From NCBI GenBank assembly GCA_964389575.1, contig CAYMFF010000001.1:1-64000 (forward strand): 64,000 nt of DNA. Reading direction: 5' to 3'. Position numbers and translations under genes: made by a program. Below are positions 41,512 through 49,258 of the stretch, in pieces (positions within the stretch are counted from its first letter, which is position 1; each line of letters opens with the position of its first letter). The stretch is from JAGNRR01 sp964389575 (GTDB lineage Bacteria; Bacteroidota; Bacteroidia; Chitinophagales; Chitinophagaceae). Below the pieces are notes generated by a model. It was given only the letters and a program-made list of their open reading frames with translations, was not told the DNA's origin and made no database searches.

Positions 41512-41540
41512 CCACCCAATATGGGTGGCTTTCTTTATTT
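41512..41540 (+). terminator. Intrinsic terminator after the barrel gene
   Basis: GCCACCC-AATAT-GGGTGGC (right arm 41523-41529) followed by TTTCTTTATTT. It lies about 30 nt beyond the stop at 41480 and 20 nt before the uxs start. Confidence 0.85.
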
Positions 41541-41560
41541 GGGCTTATTTTCGTTTTTGT

Positions 41561-42499
41561 ATGAAAAGAGTACTTATCACTGGCGGAGCTGGTTTTTTAG
41601 GTTCGCACCTTTGCGATCGTTTTATAAAAGAAGGTTGCGAAGTTATTGCAATGGATAATCTAATTACTGGTTCCTTAAAAAATATTGAGCATTTAATGTC
41701 CAATGAATATTTTAGTTTCCATCATCACGATGTATCTAAATTTGTTCATGTTTCTGGTAATCTCGATTACATACTGCATTTTGCCTCTCCGGCAAGTCCG
41801 ATAGATTATTTAAAAATGCCGATTCAAACCTTAAAAGTGGGTTCATTGGGAACGCATAACTTATTAGGCTTGGCTAAAGAAAAGAAGGCTCGTATGTTAA
41901 TTGCTTCTACCTCAGAAGTCTATGGGGATCCACTCGTGCATCCCCAAAACGAGGATTATTGGGGCAATGTAAATCCTATTGGTCCAAGGGGCGTATATGA
42001 TGAGGCAAAGCGTTTTCAAGAGGCCATGACTATGGCGTATCACAATTTTCATGGCTTAGAAACAAGAATCGTTAGAATTTTTAATACTTACGGACCCAGA
42101 ATGCGATTGAACGATGGACGTGCATTACCGGCATTTATGGGACAAGCTTTGAAAGGTGAACCGATTACCGTTTTTGGCGATGGAAGCCAAACGCGTTCTT
42201 TTTGTTATGTAGCCGATTTGGTGGAAGGGATTTATCGTTTGTTGCTGAGCGATTATCATTTACCGGTTAATGTCGGCAATCCCAGTGAAATTTCTTTAAA
42301 AGAATTTGCTGAGGAAATAATTGCATTAGTAGACACTAAATCAGAGTTAACCTATTTAGATCTTCCTAAAGATGATCCAAAGCAGCGTAAGCCAGATATT
42401 ACGAGGGCTAAAGAAATTTTAGATTGGACACCCAAGGTGGAACGATCTGAAGGGCTAAAAATTACCTTAGATTATTTCAAACAAGAATTGGGCCTCTAG
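41561..42499 (+). CDS. UDP-glucuronate decarboxylase (UDP-xylose synthase) family epimerase
   Basis: 312 residues from ATG 41561 (MKRVLITGGAGFLGSHLCDRF). Extended short-chain dehydrogenase; NAD motif GGAGFLG, then DNLITGSLKNIEHL, LHFASPASPIDYLKMPIQTLKVGSLGTHNLLGLAK, STSEVYGDPLVHPQ, the catalytic YxxxK in GVYDEAKRFQEA, and RIFNTYGPRMRLNDGRALPAFM. The SPASPxxY and NTYGPRM segments are the hallmark of UXS. Expected product: UDP-xylose from UDP-glucuronate, which ugd supplies. dTDP-glucose dehydratase is a less likely alternative. Confidence 0.9.
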   Translation: MKRVLITGGAGFLGSHLCDRFIKEGCEVIAMDNLITGSLKNIEHLMSNEYFSFHHHDVSKFVHVSGNLDYILHFASPASPIDYLKMPIQTLKVGSLGTHNLLGLAKEKKARMLIASTSEVYGDPLVHPQNEDYWGNVNPIGPRGVYDEAKRFQEAMTMAYHNFHGLETRIVRIFNTYGPRMRLNDGRALPAFMGQALKGEPITVFGDGSQTRSFCYVADLVEGIYRLLLSDYHLPVNVGNPSEISLKEFAEEIIALVDTKSELTYLDLPKDDPKQRKPDITRAKEILDWTPKVERSEGLKITLDYFKQELGL

Positions 42500-42529
42500 A
42501 CTCCAATAGATTCATTACTTTTAGTTCAA

Positions 42530-44173
42530 ATGCGTTTCATAGGGCTAATCACTTTTTATTTTCTTTTTTCGGGGGTTGCTCATGGGCAAACGAAATTGAA
42601 GAATTTTATAAGTAATGCTGATAAACGAAAAGTGGAGCATGCAAAAAAACTGTTGAATCAAGGCAAAATTTTTGAAGGAGAGAAGATTCTTATTGAACTC
42701 AGAAATCAAAATATGAATCAAGCTTATTTTCATGAAGCCTTAATTCAAATACAGCGACAAATTTTAATTAAAATTGCAAACGAAAAACCGCTTGATGAAG
42801 ATGAAGGTGAGTATTTTCTCGAAGACGGGAATCTTTTAAAACCCAATATTTCTTTAACTCAGAACTTTGTGGATAATGGATTAGCTAGGTCGGTTGAACA
42901 GAAAAAAGAAACAATAGAAAATATTAGATTAGCCCGTTCGGATCGAAAAGAACTGAAAAAGAACTTAGAGAATTTGAACTTGGTTTCAGATTCAAGCTTG
43001 AACCCAATAGAGGCTGCGAAATTAGAACTTCAAAAAGCAAGCGCGGCAGAGAAAAAAGATAGCGAAGCACAACAGAAAAAAATATCCAAGCAACGAAAAC
43101 GAGCTAAGAAAGAAGATGATATGTCTTTGATATCCTACGAAAGTTATGAAAGACAGCTAATTCAAAACGCGCGCTTAGCTACCTTAAAGCATGAACGAGT
43201 AGATTCTTCATCTCATTATCTTCGTTTATTTACGATTGATACAGTCAACTACGATACTCTTTTTACTGAAGAGGAAAAGGAAATTTATTTGGATGCTAAG
43301 GATTATTATTTTGCCAAAGATTTTGTTCCTGCCTCAAAGCGATTTAAGCTTTTGTCCGATAAATATGAAGAACATTTACCTATCCAACTTTATTTGGCCA
43401 ATAGTTATAAGCAATTAGGGTTTGATTCATTAGCCTATAAACAATATACTTATGTGGCACAAGTTTTTCCTGAAAGGCCCGAAGGGTTAGAAGGATTGTC
43501 AAGATATTATTTAACCAGAGGTAAGTATCGAGAAGCAGCTGCTTCTATAATTAAAGCAATCACTATTTATCCTGAAGATGCATATTTTGCTCAGCTGGAT
43601 AGAATCTTAAAAAGAATGGGCAAGGTTCTTGGTTCTCAATGGGAGCGCCGTGAAGTTTACCCTATTAGCACAGCAAGAAATTATGAAGAAATAATTGCAA
43701 AAGAAGAATCGCCTTGGCGCTATTATCAAGGAGCAAAATCAGCAGTTTATTCTTACGCTAATCCTGCAGGAATATTACGTCCTAATGAAATTACCAATGA
43801 ACGCTATATTGAATTATATGCTTGGAAAGAAATGTTGGCAGGTCGAGAAAATATCGATACTACTTTTAGCGATCCAAAAGAACAAGCGGCTTATTTAAAA
43901 AAGAGAAATGCCAATAAGAAAAAGAATATTGATAAAGATAAAAACTCGTTTCCCTTTGCACGAGCTATGCAGAAAATGGGTTACTTAGATTGTTATGTTT
44001 TTATTTCTCTCTTTCATAATGACTTGCATGCCAGTTTCAAGGATTTCGTTCTTTTACATCCTGATAAAATAGAAAAATATTTTTACATATTACTCAATTG
44101 GGAAAGTGAGAAGTTTGATGAATTTAGAAATCAAAACAAGAAAAAAGCGACATCCAAAAAAAAGAAGAAATAA
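42530..44173 (+). CDS. Secreted coiled-coil/TPR protein of unknown function
   Basis: 547 residues with a signal peptide (GVAHGQ). Low-complexity charged helices in residues 120-200 (QKKETIENIRLARSDRKELKKNLENL; AAEKKDSEAQQKKISKQRKRAKKEDD) are probably coiled coil. TPR-like helices follow from about 230-370 (YFAKDFVPASKRFKLLSDKY; QLYLANSYKQLGFDSLAYKQYTYVAQVFP; GLEGLSRYYLTRGKYREAAASIIKAITIYP). A C-terminal conserved-looking part (YLDCYVFISLFHNDLHASFKDF) ends in Lys-rich ATSKKKKK. I do not recognise the family; a periplasmic scaffold is likely. Confidence 0.65.
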   Translation: MRFIGLITFYFLFSGVAHGQTKLKNFISNADKRKVEHAKKLLNQGKIFEGEKILIELRNQNMNQAYFHEALIQIQRQILIKIANEKPLDEDEGEYFLEDGNLLKPNISLTQNFVDNGLARSVEQKKETIENIRLARSDRKELKKNLENLNLVSDSSLNPIEAAKLELQKASAAEKKDSEAQQKKISKQRKRAKKEDDMSLISYESYERQLIQNARLATLKHERVDSSSHYLRLFTIDTVNYDTLFTEEEKEIYLDAKDYYFAKDFVPASKRFKLLSDKYEEHLPIQLYLANSYKQLGFDSLAYKQYTYVAQVFPERPEGLEGLSRYYLTRGKYREAAASIIKAITIYPEDAYFAQLDRILKRMGKVLGSQWERREVYPISTARNYEEIIAKEESPWRYYQGAKSAVYSYANPAGILRPNEITNERYIELYAWKEMLAGRENIDTTFSDPKEQAAYLKKRNANKKKNIDKDKNSFPFARAMQKMGYLDCYVFISLFHNDLHASFKDFVLLHPDKIEKYFYILLNWESEKFDEFRNQNKKKATSKKKKK

Positions 44174-44199
44174 ATATTCCTTCTTTCTAATTTTCTGAA

Positions 44200-45012
44200 T
44201 TACACGCTTACTCCAAATTCTCGAAGCGCATCATTCAGACTCGTCTTTTTATCAGTGCTTTCCTTACGCTTTCCAATAATTAAGGCACAACTTACATTAA
44301 ATTTTCCTGCTGGGAATTCTTTTTCATAACTCCCGGGTATTACAACAGATCTTGGTGGTACGTAACCTTTGCTTTCAATTGGAGTGTCGCCACTTACATC
44401 AATAATTTTTGTACTTTGAGTCAATACAACATTTGCACCTAGAACAGCTTCTTTACCAACATGCACGCCTTCCACCACAATACAACGGCTACCAATGAAA
44501 GCGCCGTCTTCTATAATCACTGGACTAGCTTGTAAGGGTTCTAGTACTCCGCCAATTCCAACACCACCGCTAAGGTGTACGTTTTTGCCAATCTGGGCAC
44601 AGCTCCCGACAGTCGCCCAAGTGTCTACCATAGTCCCAGCATCTACATAAGCACCAATATTTACGTAGCTTGGCATCATGATTACTCCTTTGCTCAAATA
44701 GGCACCATAGCGAGCCACTGCATGAGGAACAACTCTTACACCTAGTTCTTCATAATTTGTTTTGAGTTTCATTTTATCGTGAAATTCAAAGGGTGGTAAA
44801 CTCATAGTTTCCATTTTTTGAACACCAAAATACATTAACACCGCTTGCTTAGCCCATGCATTTACTTTCCATTGGTCTCCAGCAGGTTCGGCTACGCGTA
44901 GTCTTCCCTTGTCAATTTCTTCAATGGTATCATGCACGGCTTGCTCATATTCAGCCTCTTTTAAAAGTTCTCTGTTTTCCCAAGCGGCTTCTATTCGTTG
45001 TTGTAGTTCCAT
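44200..45012 (-). CDS. dapD: 2,3,4,5-tetrahydropyridine-2,6-dicarboxylate N-succinyltransferase
   Basis: 270 residues. Adds a succinyl group from succinyl-CoA to tetrahydrodipicolinate in lysine and diaminopimelate synthesis. N-terminal helices (1-95), then the left-handed beta helix of hexapeptide repeats: ARYGAYLSKGVIMMPSYVNIGAYVDAGTMVDTWATVGSCAQIGKNVHLSGGVGIGGVLEPLQASPVIIEDGAFIGSRCIVVEGVHVG. WKVNAWAKQAVLMYF is the DapD N-terminal signature. The start codon is 7 nt from a perfect -7 box and 29 nt from the start of the divergent GT9 gene. Confidence 0.96.
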   Translation of the reverse strand: MELQQRIEAAWENRELLKEAEYEQAVHDTIEEIDKGRLRVAEPAGDQWKVNAWAKQAVLMYFGVQKMETMSLPPFEFHDKMKLKTNYEELGVRVVPHAVARYGAYLSKGVIMMPSYVNIGAYVDAGTMVDTWATVGSCAQIGKNVHLSGGVGIGGVLEPLQASPVIIEDGAFIGSRCIVVEGVHVGKEAVLGANVVLTQSTKIIDVSGDTPIESKGYVPPRSVVIPGSYEKEFPAGKFNVSCALIIGKRKESTDKKTSLNDALREFGVSV

Positions 45013-45019
45013 AGGGGCG

Positions 45020-45027
45020 CAAATTTA
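45020..45027 (-). promoter_or_regulatory. -7 box of dapD (leaderless-type)
   Basis: TAAATTTG on the minus strand, then CGCCCCT and ATG. The 17 bases AAATTTGCGCCCCTATG are identical to those before the gene at 46705. The -33 element would fall inside the divergent GT9 gene. Confidence 0.55.
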
Positions 45028-45029
45028 CT

Positions 45030-45037
45030 TATTTTAG
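45030..45037 (+). promoter_or_regulatory. -7-like box of the divergent GT9 gene
   Basis: TATTTTAG, one change from TAnnTTTG, followed by CGCT and a TTG start at 45042. It sits 2 nt from the dapD -7 box on the other strand, so both promoters share a 29-bp spacer. Confidence 0.35.
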
Positions 45038-45041
45038 CGCT

Positions 45042-46019
45042 TTGAATAAATTTCTTTTTATACAAACCTCTTTTATTGGTGATGTCATTTTAGCGACAGC
45101 ACTGTTGGAAAAAATGCATGCTAGGCAAAGCAATGCTCAAATTGATATCTGTGTGAGAAAAGGAAATGAAACCTTATTCGAAGGGCATCCTTTTGTAAAC
45201 AAAGTGCATGTTTGGGACAAAAAGGAAAATAAATACAAAAACCTTTGGGCTTTAAGTAAAGAAATTAAAAATGAAAACTATGATGCTGTAATCAACTTGC
45301 AACGTTTTACTAGTTCGGGTTTTCTTACCGTACGAAGTGGCGCTAAGCAAAAAATAGGCTTTAGAAAAAATCCGCTTTCTATGTTTTTTTCAAGAAGTAT
45401 CGATCATGAAATTTCTGCCAGTGGGAAACTTCATGAGGTAGAAAGAAATCAAAAGCTAATTGAAAGCTTTTGTGGGTTAGAATTTGCCAAGCCAAAATTA
45501 TATCCTAGTAAAAAAGATTTTTTAAAGGCTAACAAAATTAGTAATGGCAAAGATTATGTCACACTGTCGCCAGCTTCCGTTTGGTTTACTAAACAGTTGC
45601 CCGTTAAGAAATGGATTGAGTTAGCTAATAGTATTCCGAACTCAAAACAGATATTTATTTTAGGAGGTCCAAGTGATAGGACGTTTTGTAAGGAATTAAT
45701 TGAACAATGCGATCGAACTGATATTCAAAATTTAGCAGGGGAGTTAAGTTTGTTGGGTTCCGCAGCTTTGATGCGCGATGCGCAAATGAATTATGTGAAT
45801 GATTCGGCGCCCTTACATCTTTGTTCGGCTATGAATGCGCCAGTTACGGCTTTTTTCTGCAGCACGGTTCCAGCATTTGGATTTACGCCACTCAGCGAAA
45901 AATCAATCATACTTGAATCAAATGAAAAGTTAAGTTGCCGACCTTGTGGTTTGCACGGTTTTCAGAAATGCCCCAAAGAGCATTTTAAATGTGGTGATAT
46001 TGATATCCCAAGTTTTTAA
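45042..46019 (+). CDS. Glycosyltransferase family 9 (LPS heptosyltransferase type), TTG start
   Basis: 325 residues. GT-B enzyme related to heptosyltransferases that build the LPS core. Conserved start FLFIQTSFIGDVILATALLEKMH; then DAVINLQRFTSSGFLTV, TLSPASVWFTKQLPVKKWIEL, IFILGGPSDRTFC, AGELSLLGSAALMRDAQMNYVNDSAPLHLCSAMNAPVTAFF and a C-terminal Cys-rich SCRPCGLHGFQKCPKEHFKCGD. The start is TTG at 45042, since the frame is open only to 45015 without an ATG. The acceptor sugar is not predictable. Confidence 0.88.
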   Translation: MNKFLFIQTSFIGDVILATALLEKMHARQSNAQIDICVRKGNETLFEGHPFVNKVHVWDKKENKYKNLWALSKEIKNENYDAVINLQRFTSSGFLTVRSGAKQKIGFRKNPLSMFFSRSIDHEISASGKLHEVERNQKLIESFCGLEFAKPKLYPSKKDFLKANKISNGKDYVTLSPASVWFTKQLPVKKWIELANSIPNSKQIFILGGPSDRTFCKELIEQCDRTDIQNLAGELSLLGSAALMRDAQMNYVNDSAPLHLCSAMNAPVTAFFCSTVPAFGFTPLSEKSIILESNEKLSCRPCGLHGFQKCPKEHFKCGDIDIPSF

Positions 46020-46082
46020 AAGAACAAGATTTTAAATCCATTAATTTGAAAGTTAATTTCTAAAAAAGCTGAAATTTGCAAT

Positions 46083-46673
46083 GTGGAAGAATTTGAGTTA
46101 GATGTAAAAGCTTGTGTAAAGACCTTAGCCGAAGGTGGAACTATTTTGTATCCAACCGATACGATTTGGGGGTTGGGTTGCGATGCTACAAATGCGGAAG
46201 CCATTGAAGAAATTTCAAAAATTAAAAATCGTCCTACAAATAAGTCTTACATCGTTTTGATGTCTGATGTTCAGATGTTGCGTCAACATCTTTCTAATCC
46301 TATTCCAGATTTAGAATCATTTGTTCTTGAGAACTCGTCGCAAAGTTCAGGAAAGGACCAGGCCACGACCATAATATATGATGGAGTTATTGGTATTGCG
46401 GATAATGCATTGGCCGAAGATGGTAGTCTCGGTATTCGAATACCGCAAGATGATTTTTGTATTGCATTGCTCAAAAGATATAGAAAGCCCATAATAAGCA
46501 CATCTGCGAATCTTAGCGGTGAAGTAAATCCTTCATTTTATAACCATATTGATGAAGTAGTAAAAAACCGAGTTAGTTACCAGTGTTTATGGAGACAAGA
46601 GGATGAGCAACCAAAAGAGCCTTCTCGAATCATTAAATTGAACAATGACGGAAGCATTATCAAGATTCGTTAA
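46083..46673 (+). CDS. Sua5/YciO/YrdC-family protein, likely L-threonylcarbamoyladenylate synthase
   Basis: 196 residues. Makes the threonylcarbamoyl-AMP used for the t6A modification of tRNA. Family start LAEGGTILYPTDTIWGLGCDATNAEAIEEISKIKNRP, including the KxR and S/TxxN nucleotide contacts. Then SYIVLMSDVQML, SLGIRIPQDDFCIALLKRY and PIISTSANLSGEVNP. The start is GTG at 46083; the ATG at 46081 is out of frame. A compact YrdC-like form without the Sua5 extension. Confidence 0.85.
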   Translation: MEEFELDVKACVKTLAEGGTILYPTDTIWGLGCDATNAEAIEEISKIKNRPTNKSYIVLMSDVQMLRQHLSNPIPDLESFVLENSSQSSGKDQATTIIYDGVIGIADNALAEDGSLGIRIPQDDFCIALLKRYRKPIISTSANLSGEVNPSFYNHIDEVVKNRVSYQCLWRQEDEQPKEPSRIIKLNNDGSIIKIR

Positions 46674-46689
46674 ACAGCTAGATATTACT

Positions 46690-46697
46690 TAAATTTG
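46690..46697 (+). promoter_or_regulatory. -7 box of the 46705 gene (leaderless-type)
   Basis: TAAATTTG followed by CGCCCCT and ATG, identical to the dapD arrangement. The spacing of 7 nt implies an mRNA starting at or near the initiation codon. Confidence 0.55.
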
Positions 46698-46704
46698 CGC
46701 CCCT

Positions 46705-47367
46705 ATGTGGTTTAATGTAAGAAAATTCATTGTATTGTACCGATTGCCAATTGCGGGCGCTTTAATTGCTCTGGGTGTTTGGATGACAATAGATGTGAAG
46801 AATGGAGTCTATACTTCATGGTTGTTTTTTTTAATTGCTGTACTCATGATTGTGGCGCATTTTATGATTGGCCCAATCACTCTGATTCAGCGATATGTAG
46901 AAGGAGGTGATGTAGATGGAGCAAAGGCTTTATTAGGAAAAGTTAAGTTTCCTAAACTGCTGTACAAACCAATACGCTCTGCTTATTACATGCTTAAATC
47001 ACAATTCTCTACGATTAACGAAGATTATGATGCGGCTGAGACAGATATTCGACAAAGTTTAAAGGCTGGTATCAAAGAGAAGGGAATGGAAGGAACAGCT
47101 TATTTACAATTGGGCAGTATTGCATTTAAAAAGGGTGACAAAAAAGGAGCTTATACTAATATGCGCAAAGCAGTAGAGCTTGGTTTGCCTGATAAAGAAA
47201 CGGAAGCAACGGCCTATTTACAACTGGCAGGCATTTGTGCAGATAGAAAAGATTTTAGAGGTGCTAAGCACTATTTTAAACGAGCAAAACAATTAAAACC
47301 AAAGGGTAAAATGCTCGTTGATCAAATTAAAGAAATGGATAAATATATGAGCCGTATTCCTGGCTAG
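46705..47367 (+). CDS. Membrane-anchored TPR protein
   Basis: 220 residues. Two N-terminal membrane helices (FIVLYRLPIAGALIALGVWMTI; WLFFLIAVLMIVAHFMIG) precede cytoplasmic or periplasmic TPR units: EGGDVDGAKALLGKVKFPKLLYKPIRSAYYMLKSQFSTINEDYDAAETDIRQSLKAG, GTAYLQLGSIAFKKGDKKGAYTNMRKAVELG and TAYLQLAGICADRKDFRGAKHYFKRAKQLKP. No specific function recognised. The terminator that follows lies inside the convergent ricT coding region. Confidence 0.75.
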   Translation: MWFNVRKFIVLYRLPIAGALIALGVWMTIDVKNGVYTSWLFFLIAVLMIVAHFMIGPITLIQRYVEGGDVDGAKALLGKVKFPKLLYKPIRSAYYMLKSQFSTINEDYDAAETDIRQSLKAGIKEKGMEGTAYLQLGSIAFKKGDKKGAYTNMRKAVELGLPDKETEATAYLQLAGICADRKDFRGAKHYFKRAKQLKPKGKMLVDQIKEMDKYMSRIPG

Positions 47368-47375
47368 ATATACTT

Positions 47376-48722
47376 TTACTTTTTAGGAGGGGCGGTATTC
47401 TTACCGCCTTTTTTATTATTTGAATTTGGCGGTCTTCTTCTCTTGTTGCCTTGGTTACCACTGTTTTTGGAAGAAGATGGCTTGTTTTTATTAGTAGCCT
47501 GTTGTTGCTTATTACCACCTTGGTTTCCAGAACGGTTGTTCGTTGTTTTTTTACCTTGATTATTTCTACCTCGGTTATTCCGATTTCGGTTTCCGCCACC
47601 TTTGCCTTTTCTTTTGTTCCGACTTTTCCTATCTAAAGATTTTAGACTGATATGTCCAACCGTGTCAGCAAACTCGAGTTCTTTTTCTTCTGATTTCGTA
47701 CTTTCAATTTCAACCGGTTTCATCTCATCTACCTCTTTGCCTTCTTTGTTAAGAGCGACTATTTCGTTGACACGTTCAATACTTAATGGATATAGTTTGC
47801 TACTGCCACGATAACTATACCACAGCAAATTTTTGAAGATATCTTTCTTTTGTAAATAGGCCGTGCCCGCCGAAGTCTTTAGCTTATCTGCTTTTCTAGG
47901 GAAAATTTTAAGTGCATCCATATAGGTGTCTAACTCAAAATTTAAACAACATTTTAGTCTGCCGCATTGTCCAGAAAGTTTAGTTTGATTAATAGCTAGG
48001 TTCTGATAACGAGCAGCTGAAGTAGAAACAGAATTAAATTTCGTCAGCCAAGTACTACAACATAATTCTCGACCGCAACTACCAATTCCACCTATTTTTC
48101 CAGCTTCTTGACGAATGCCTATTTGCTTCATCTCTACCTTCATTTTAAACTCGCTTGAAAAAGAGCGAATTAATTCTCTAAAATCTACACGATCTTCGGC
48201 GGTATAGTAATAAGTTGCTTTTTTACCGTCAGCTTGGATTTCAACTTCACTCAGCTTCATGTTCAATTTTAATCGATTGATAATCACGCGGCCCGTAATC
48301 ATGGTTTCTTTTTCTCGAAGCTTACTTTCGTTCATTAAAGCAATGTCTTCATCGCTTGCCACTCGCAAAATCCGTCGAATGTCTTTATTGTCTTCTTGTA
48401 CCCTTCTTTTTTTCATTTGAAGACGGACAATTTCACCAGAGCAACTAACGACACCAACATCAAACCCACCTTGACCCTCAACCGCTAAGTATTGACCTTT
48501 TACTAAATCCATCGGACTAGTAAGTTTATAGAAATCTTTTCTACTACCATTATTGAAGCTCATTTCCACAAAGGGAAAAGGCTTTCCTAAATCAGCTACT
48601 GGTATATCACTGAGCCAATCATGAACATTTAAACGATTACAGCCTCCACTGCTGCAATTACCATTGCTTTTACAGCCTCCGGGCTTCCCGTCTTTTGACG
48701 AGCCACAATTTCCACATCCCAT
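47376..48722 (-). CDS. RicT/YaaT-like PSP1 domain protein with low-complexity C-terminal tail
   Basis: 448 residues. N-terminal Cys-rich segment (GCGNCGSSKDGKPGGCKSNGNC), then the PSP1 domain, residues about 45-320: SPMDLVKGQYLAVEGQGGFDVGVV, RVASDEDIALMNESK, YYTAEDRVDFRELIRSFSSEFKMKVEMKQIGIRQEAGKIGGIGSCGRELCCSTW and GQCGRLKCCLNFE. These Cys clusters match RicT, which in Bacillus forms an Fe-S complex with RicA and RicF that affects RNase Y. Residues about 365-448 are an Arg/Asn/Gly/Gln/Lys-rich disordered tail, typical of RNA-binding low-complexity regions. Bacteroidota RicT homologues often carry such extensions. Confidence 0.85.
   Translation of the reverse strand: MGCGNCGSSKDGKPGGCKSNGNCSSGGCNRLNVHDWLSDIPVADLGKPFPFVEMSFNNGSRKDFYKLTSPMDLVKGQYLAVEGQGGFDVGVVSCSGEIVRLQMKKRRVQEDNKDIRRILRVASDEDIALMNESKLREKETMITGRVIINRLKLNMKLSEVEIQADGKKATYYYTAEDRVDFRELIRSFSSEFKMKVEMKQIGIRQEAGKIGGIGSCGRELCCSTWLTKFNSVSTSAARYQNLAINQTKLSGQCGRLKCCLNFELDTYMDALKIFPRKADKLKTSAGTAYLQKKDIFKNLLWYSYRGSSKLYPLSIERVNEIVALNKEGKEVDEMKPVEIESTKSEEKELEFADTVGHISLKSLDRKSRNKRKGKGGGNRNRNNRGRNNQGKKTTNNRSGNQGGNKQQQATNKNKPSSSKNSGNQGNKRRRPPNSNNKKGGKNTAPPKK
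47391..47415 (+). terminator. Intrinsic terminator for the 46705 gene, embedded in the ricT 3' end
   Basis: GGCGGTA-TTCT-TACCGCC (47391-47397 and 47402-47408) followed by seven T. It lies 23 nt after the TPR gene stop and falls inside the last codons of ricT (GGKNTAPP on the opposite strand). Confidence 0.85.
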
Positions 48723-48910
48723 TCTCTATATATTATCAAGTTGTTGTATTAAATAATTATCTCTACAAATATAAGGTATTGACACCAAGAATTTTGGGGT
48801 ATATAGATGCATTATTATGTAGCAAGCGTAATAAGATAATTTGTTAAAAAAGGTACTTTGTATTGTATAGTACTAAATTTGATTATACATTTGTTTTAGA
48901 AAACAACGAA

Positions 48911-49234
48911 ATGAATGTAGAAAACATACAAAGTCAAATGAAAAAAGGCGTCTTAGAGTTTTGCATTCTTACTATAATCGATCGCGGTGAAGTATATCCA
49001 GCGGACATTGTAGAGGAATTAAAAGGTAAAGGAATGCCCGTTTTAGAAGGTACGTTATATCCTTTACTGACAAGATTAAAGAAGGCAGGCTATTTAGATT
49101 ATCGCTGGGTAGAAAGCACGGGTGGACCACCGAGAAAATACTTTTCTATGAATGCCGAGGGTAAAAAATTCTATAAAGTGCTAGAGACTACCTGGGGTGA
49201 ATTAGCGGCTGCTGTGAAACGAATAACCAAATAA
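48911..49234 (+). CDS. PadR-family transcriptional regulator
   Basis: 107 residues from ATG 48911; an upstream TTG frame is unlikely. Winged helix: MKKGVLEFCILTIIDRGEVYPADIVEELKGKGMPVLEGTLYPLLTRLKKAGYLDYRWVES, with wing GGPPRKYFSMNAEGKKF. PadR pairs with PspC/HAAS membrane proteins in many Bacteroidota and Firmicutes, as here, and usually represses its own operon. A TAGTACTA palindrome lies at 48867-48874 and TAAATTTG at 48873-48880, upstream of the gene, a possible promoter/operator. Confidence 0.9.
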   Translation: MNVENIQSQMKKGVLEFCILTIIDRGEVYPADIVEELKGKGMPVLEGTLYPLLTRLKKAGYLDYRWVESTGGPPRKYFSMNAEGKKFYKVLETTWGELAAAVKRITK

Positions 49235-49258
49235 TTAAGAAAAAATAAAACAATACAC

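Noticed and set aside
47450..47636. Repetitive AT/GC pattern in the ricT 3' region resembling short tandem repeats.
   Set aside because: It is codon repetition from the Asn/Gly/Arg-rich protein tail and not a separate repeat array.
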